Of a DNA stretch of 64,000 bases, positions 61,580 to 64,000 are shown piece by piece. Numbering within the stretch: the stretch's first letter is position 1; every line of letters begins with the position of its first letter. Position numbers and translations under genes: made by a program. Where the stretch lies: assembly GCA_023391625.1 (NCBI GenBank), contig JAEWAN010000033.1, forward strand, positions 1 through 64,000. Direction: 5' to 3'. The notes below the pieces were generated by a model. That model worked only from the letters and a program-made list of their open reading frames with translations, made no database searches and was not told where the DNA came from. Source of the DNA: Bacteroidota bacterium. GTDB lineage: Bacteria > Bacteroidota > Bacteroidia > Bacteroidales > Paludibacteraceae.

Positions 61580-62821
61580 ATGAATAAGTTTTTTTCCTTA
61601 ATATCTTCAATGTTCAAAAGGAGAAGTTTCTCCGACATTTTGAAAAAAAACATTGAACTTATATATGGATACCCTCTTTATCTTTTATCATTTTTAATGC
61701 CTCGTAACAAGAACAAATGGTTAATAGGCAGTCATATAGGATTTGCAGGAAACTCCAAATACTTTTTTATTGATGTAGTTACAGAACATAAAAACAAAAA
61801 ATGCTTCTGGATAGCTTCTACCAGACAAGAGGCTGCAGAAATCAAAGCACTTGGGTTACCTGCCTATTACCGCTGGAGTATCAAAGGAGTTTTTCATTCT
61901 CTGACAGCAGGAGTATATATATTCAGCTTCCATCTGATTGATATAAATTTCTGGACTTCCGGCAGAGCTTTAAGAGTAAATCTTTGGCATGGTGTAGGTA
62001 TTAAAAACATTGAGTTTAAAGTTACACAAGGATCTGCAGGAAAAATATACGATGAAAAAAATATCATCTCCAGGATATATTTTCCTTATATCTTTAAGCG
62101 TCCCCACATCTTCTTATCCACCTCACCGTTAATGACCCAACACTTTAAAGGATGCTTCAGAATAACGGACAAAGAATGCATGGAAGGCACTTATCCAAGA
62201 TGTGATATTTTTCAATGGGATAAATCCAGACTAACCGAATTCATTAATAAATATGAGCCTAAAGACACTAAAATATTAATAGATAAGCTGAAAACATTCA
62301 ACAAATCCTATCTCTACATGCCTACCTGGCGGGAAACAAGATACGACTTCATTACAAGTGCCGGATTCAACTTCAAGGAACTGGACAAAGTTCTCAAAGA
62401 AAAAAATGAAGTTTTCCTTCTTAAACTTCATCCCAGCACGAAACTGGATATTGAAAACATGAATGGATTAGAAAACATCCTGATATTAAATAATAAAATG
62501 GATATTTATCCCGTACTTCCTTTTACAGACGTACTGATTACGGATTATTCATCCATATATTATGATTATCTTTTAATGGAGAACAAACAGGTACTTCTTT
62601 TTCCCTTCGATTACAACGAGTACATAACAAAAGCAAGAGACCTCGCTTTTGATTTTGACACTTACACTCCCGGAAAAAGGGCGAATAATTTTGAAGAATT
62701 ACTATATTACATTAAAAATGATACTCCGTTAGACTTTCCAAAAAAAGAATGGATCACTCAACAGTTTTGGAACGGCAATAAAGACAACTTATTGAGAAAA
62801 ATAGAAACCCTTACAAAATAA
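61580..62821 (+). CDS. CDP-polyol phosphotransferase (TagF/TarL/Bcs3-like)
   Basis: The 413-residue protein belongs to the CDP-glycerol:glycerophosphotransferase family. It shows NKWLIGSHIGFAGNSKYFF near residue 48, the conserved NLWHGVGIKNIEFK, SPLMTQHFKGCF, YMPTWRETRYDF, VFLLKLHPSTK and ITDYSSIYYDYLLM. It transfers a polyol phosphate from its CDP donor; beside the CDP-ribitol-type enzyme the donor is probably CDP-ribitol. It may add one residue or polymerise. It begins one base after the upstream stop. Length is shorter than TagF polymerases and closer to single-addition or capsule-type enzymes. Confidence 0.88.
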   Translation: MNKFFSLISSMFKRRSFSDILKKNIELIYGYPLYLLSFLMPRNKNKWLIGSHIGFAGNSKYFFIDVVTEHKNKKCFWIASTRQEAAEIKALGLPAYYRWSIKGVFHSLTAGVYIFSFHLIDINFWTSGRALRVNLWHGVGIKNIEFKVTQGSAGKIYDEKNIISRIYFPYIFKRPHIFLSTSPLMTQHFKGCFRITDKECMEGTYPRCDIFQWDKSRLTEFINKYEPKDTKILIDKLKTFNKSYLYMPTWRETRYDFITSAGFNFKELDKVLKEKNEVFLLKLHPSTKLDIENMNGLENILILNNKMDIYPVLPFTDVLITDYSSIYYDYLLMENKQVLLFPFDYNEYITKARDLAFDFDTYTPGKRANNFEELLYYIKNDTPLDFPKKEWITQQFWNGNKDNLLRKIETLTK

Positions 62822-62835
62822 ATAAACAAAAATTC

Positions 62836-63942
62836 ATGAAATATGATTTTTTAATTGTAGGAGCAGGACTTTTCGGAGCTACAATAGCCCAACAATTAGC
62901 AGCCAATAAATACACCTGTCTAATCATAGACAGACGCCCTCATATAGGAGGTAATATTTACACTGAAATAATAAAAGATATTCATGTGCACAAATATGGT
63001 GCGCACATCTTCCATACAAATAATAAAGAAGTATGGGATTACGTAAATTCTTTTGTTGAATTCAACAGATTTACAAATTCTCCGGTGGCCTCCTATCAAG
63101 GTAAATTATATAATTTACCTTTCAACATGAACACCTTCTACCAGATGTGGGGAGTCAAAACACCACAGGAAGCGTTTGAAAAAATTGAAGCACAAAAAAA
63201 AGAAGCTAAAATTACCGATCCACAAAATCTGGAAGAACAGGCTATTTCACTTGTGGGGAGAGATATTTACAATACCTTAATAAAAGAATATACGGAAAAG
63301 CAATGGGGACGCAAGGCAACCTTACTGCCCAGTTTCATCATAAAAAGATTACCTGTAAGATTCACCTTCGACAACAATTACTTTAACGACAAATATCAGG
63401 GCATCCCGACAGAAGGATATACGGAACTAATTAAACGTATGACCCAAGAAGTAGAAGTTCGTTTAAACACAGATTTCTTTTCTGATAGAGACTATTTCTC
63501 CAACCTTGCAAAGAAAATCATATTCACAGGAGAAATTGATGCTTTTTTCAACTATTGCTATGGTAATCTGGAGTACAGGACATTAGATTTTGAAACAAAT
63601 ATCCTTGAAAATATTTCCAATTATCAGGGTAATGCTGTGGTCAATTATATTGACTCCACAATCCCCTATACCAGAATCATTGAACACAAACACTTCAATT
63701 TCGGACAACAAAAAGACACTATCATAACTAAAGAGTTCCCGAAAGAGTGGAAGCTTGGTGACGAACCTTACTATCCCATCAATGACTCTAAAAATACCGA
63801 CCTATACAACAAGTACCAGGCCCTTGCAAAAGAACAAACTAATGTTATTTTCGGCGGACGGCTAGCCGAATATCGTTATTACGATATGCATCAAGTAATA
63901 GAAAAAGCATTGCAGCTTGCTAAAGAAATACAAACAAGATAA
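62836..63942 (+). CDS. glf: UDP-galactopyranose mutase
   Basis: The 368-residue flavoenzyme starts with FAD-binding FLIVGAGLFGATIAQQL and shows DRRPHIGGNIYTE, HKYGAHIFHTNN, NSPVASYQGKLYNLPFNM, KEYTEKQWGR and the C-terminal GGRLAEYRYYDMHQVIEKAL. It interconverts UDP-galactopyranose and UDP-galactofuranose, so the glycan probably contains galactofuranose. It lies 14 bases after the phosphotransferase gene and 10 bases before the next gene. Confidence 0.96.
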   Translation: MKYDFLIVGAGLFGATIAQQLAANKYTCLIIDRRPHIGGNIYTEIIKDIHVHKYGAHIFHTNNKEVWDYVNSFVEFNRFTNSPVASYQGKLYNLPFNMNTFYQMWGVKTPQEAFEKIEAQKKEAKITDPQNLEEQAISLVGRDIYNTLIKEYTEKQWGRKATLLPSFIIKRLPVRFTFDNNYFNDKYQGIPTEGYTELIKRMTQEVEVRLNTDFFSDRDYFSNLAKKIIFTGEIDAFFNYCYGNLEYRTLDFETNILENISNYQGNAVVNYIDSTIPYTRIIEHKHFNFGQQKDTIITKEFPKEWKLGDEPYYPINDSKNTDLYNKYQALAKEQTNVIFGGRLAEYRYYDMHQVIEKALQLAKEIQTR

Positions 63943-63952
63943 ACTAACTATT

Positions 63953-64000
63953 ATGACACAGATAGCAATCGTCAATCAGTTTGGAACAATTCCCGGAGAA
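63953..64000 (+). CDS. Start of a further cluster gene, probably a glycosyltransferase (3' end outside window)
   Basis: Sixteen codons (MTQIAIVNQFGTIPGE) are visible after an ATG 10 bases beyond glf. The short hydrophobic strand followed by NQF and a glycine-rich turn resembles the start of GT4/GT-B glycosyltransferases, but the fragment is too short for more than a guess. Confidence 0.5.
   Translation, partial: MTQIAIVNQFGTIPGE

Overview
The window is chromosomal DNA from a member of the Bacteroidales (phylum Bacteroidota); the genus cannot be fixed from sequence alone. Signs of this lineage are: many promoters with the Bacteroidota -7 box TAnnTTTG, the RprX/RprY two-component pair, a SpmA-SpmB fusion, a PorG-like gene of the type IX secretion system (T9SS) beside uppS-bamA-skp-skp, a parA-parB-DUF5683-transglycosylase operon, and a type II NADH dehydrogenase. 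No insertion sequence, phage gene, CRISPR array or rRNA was seen. The only RNA genes found are two identical tRNA-Lys(TTT) genes.

Layout. 1-2.0 kb: 5' two thirds or less of a large secreted adhesin-like gene, cut by the window edge and with an abrupt base-composition change inside it. 2.2-7.2 kb (+): tex, an aminotransferase and a LolE/FtsX-type permease. 7.4-17 kb (-): envelope operon porG-uppS-bamA-skp-skp, then ybeY-spmAB and rprXY. 17.3-21.7 kb (-): merR and the parAB operon. 22.2-24.1 kb (-): BlaI-type repressor and an M56 membrane protease with TonB-like and plug-like tails. 24.2-26.2 kb (+): fumC and a small unknown gene.

26.4-39.6 kb holds two complete RND efflux operons (drug type, then heavy-metal type). 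A LytS/LytTR-type two-component pair sits between them, divergent from the drug pump. 40-46.5 kb: NDH-2, a MATE transporter, a pair of alkylated-DNA repair genes (ogt, ada-like), a hexapeptide acetyltransferase and a HAD phosphatase. 46.6-51.1 kb: two tRNA-Lys genes, tilS, yqeY, rarA and apt.

51.2 kb to the right edge (+) is an AT-rich Wzx/Wzy-type surface polysaccharide cluster. It encodes a UDP-sugar dehydrogenase, a nucleotidyltransferase-aminotransferase fusion translationally coupled to an opine-dehydrogenase-like enzyme, Wzx, two GT2 glycosyltransferases, a Wzy-like protein, a cytidylyltransferase-SDR fusion (CDP-ribitol synthase type), a TagF-like polyol-phosphate transferase, UDP-galactopyranose mutase and the start of another gene. 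Taken together these predict a glycan containing a uronic acid, galactofuranose, a (probably ribitol) phosphate and an unusual nucleotide-activated N-(carboxyalkyl)amino or aminophosphonate-like substituent. This is the most novel part of the window. The products are predictions from family membership and gene order.
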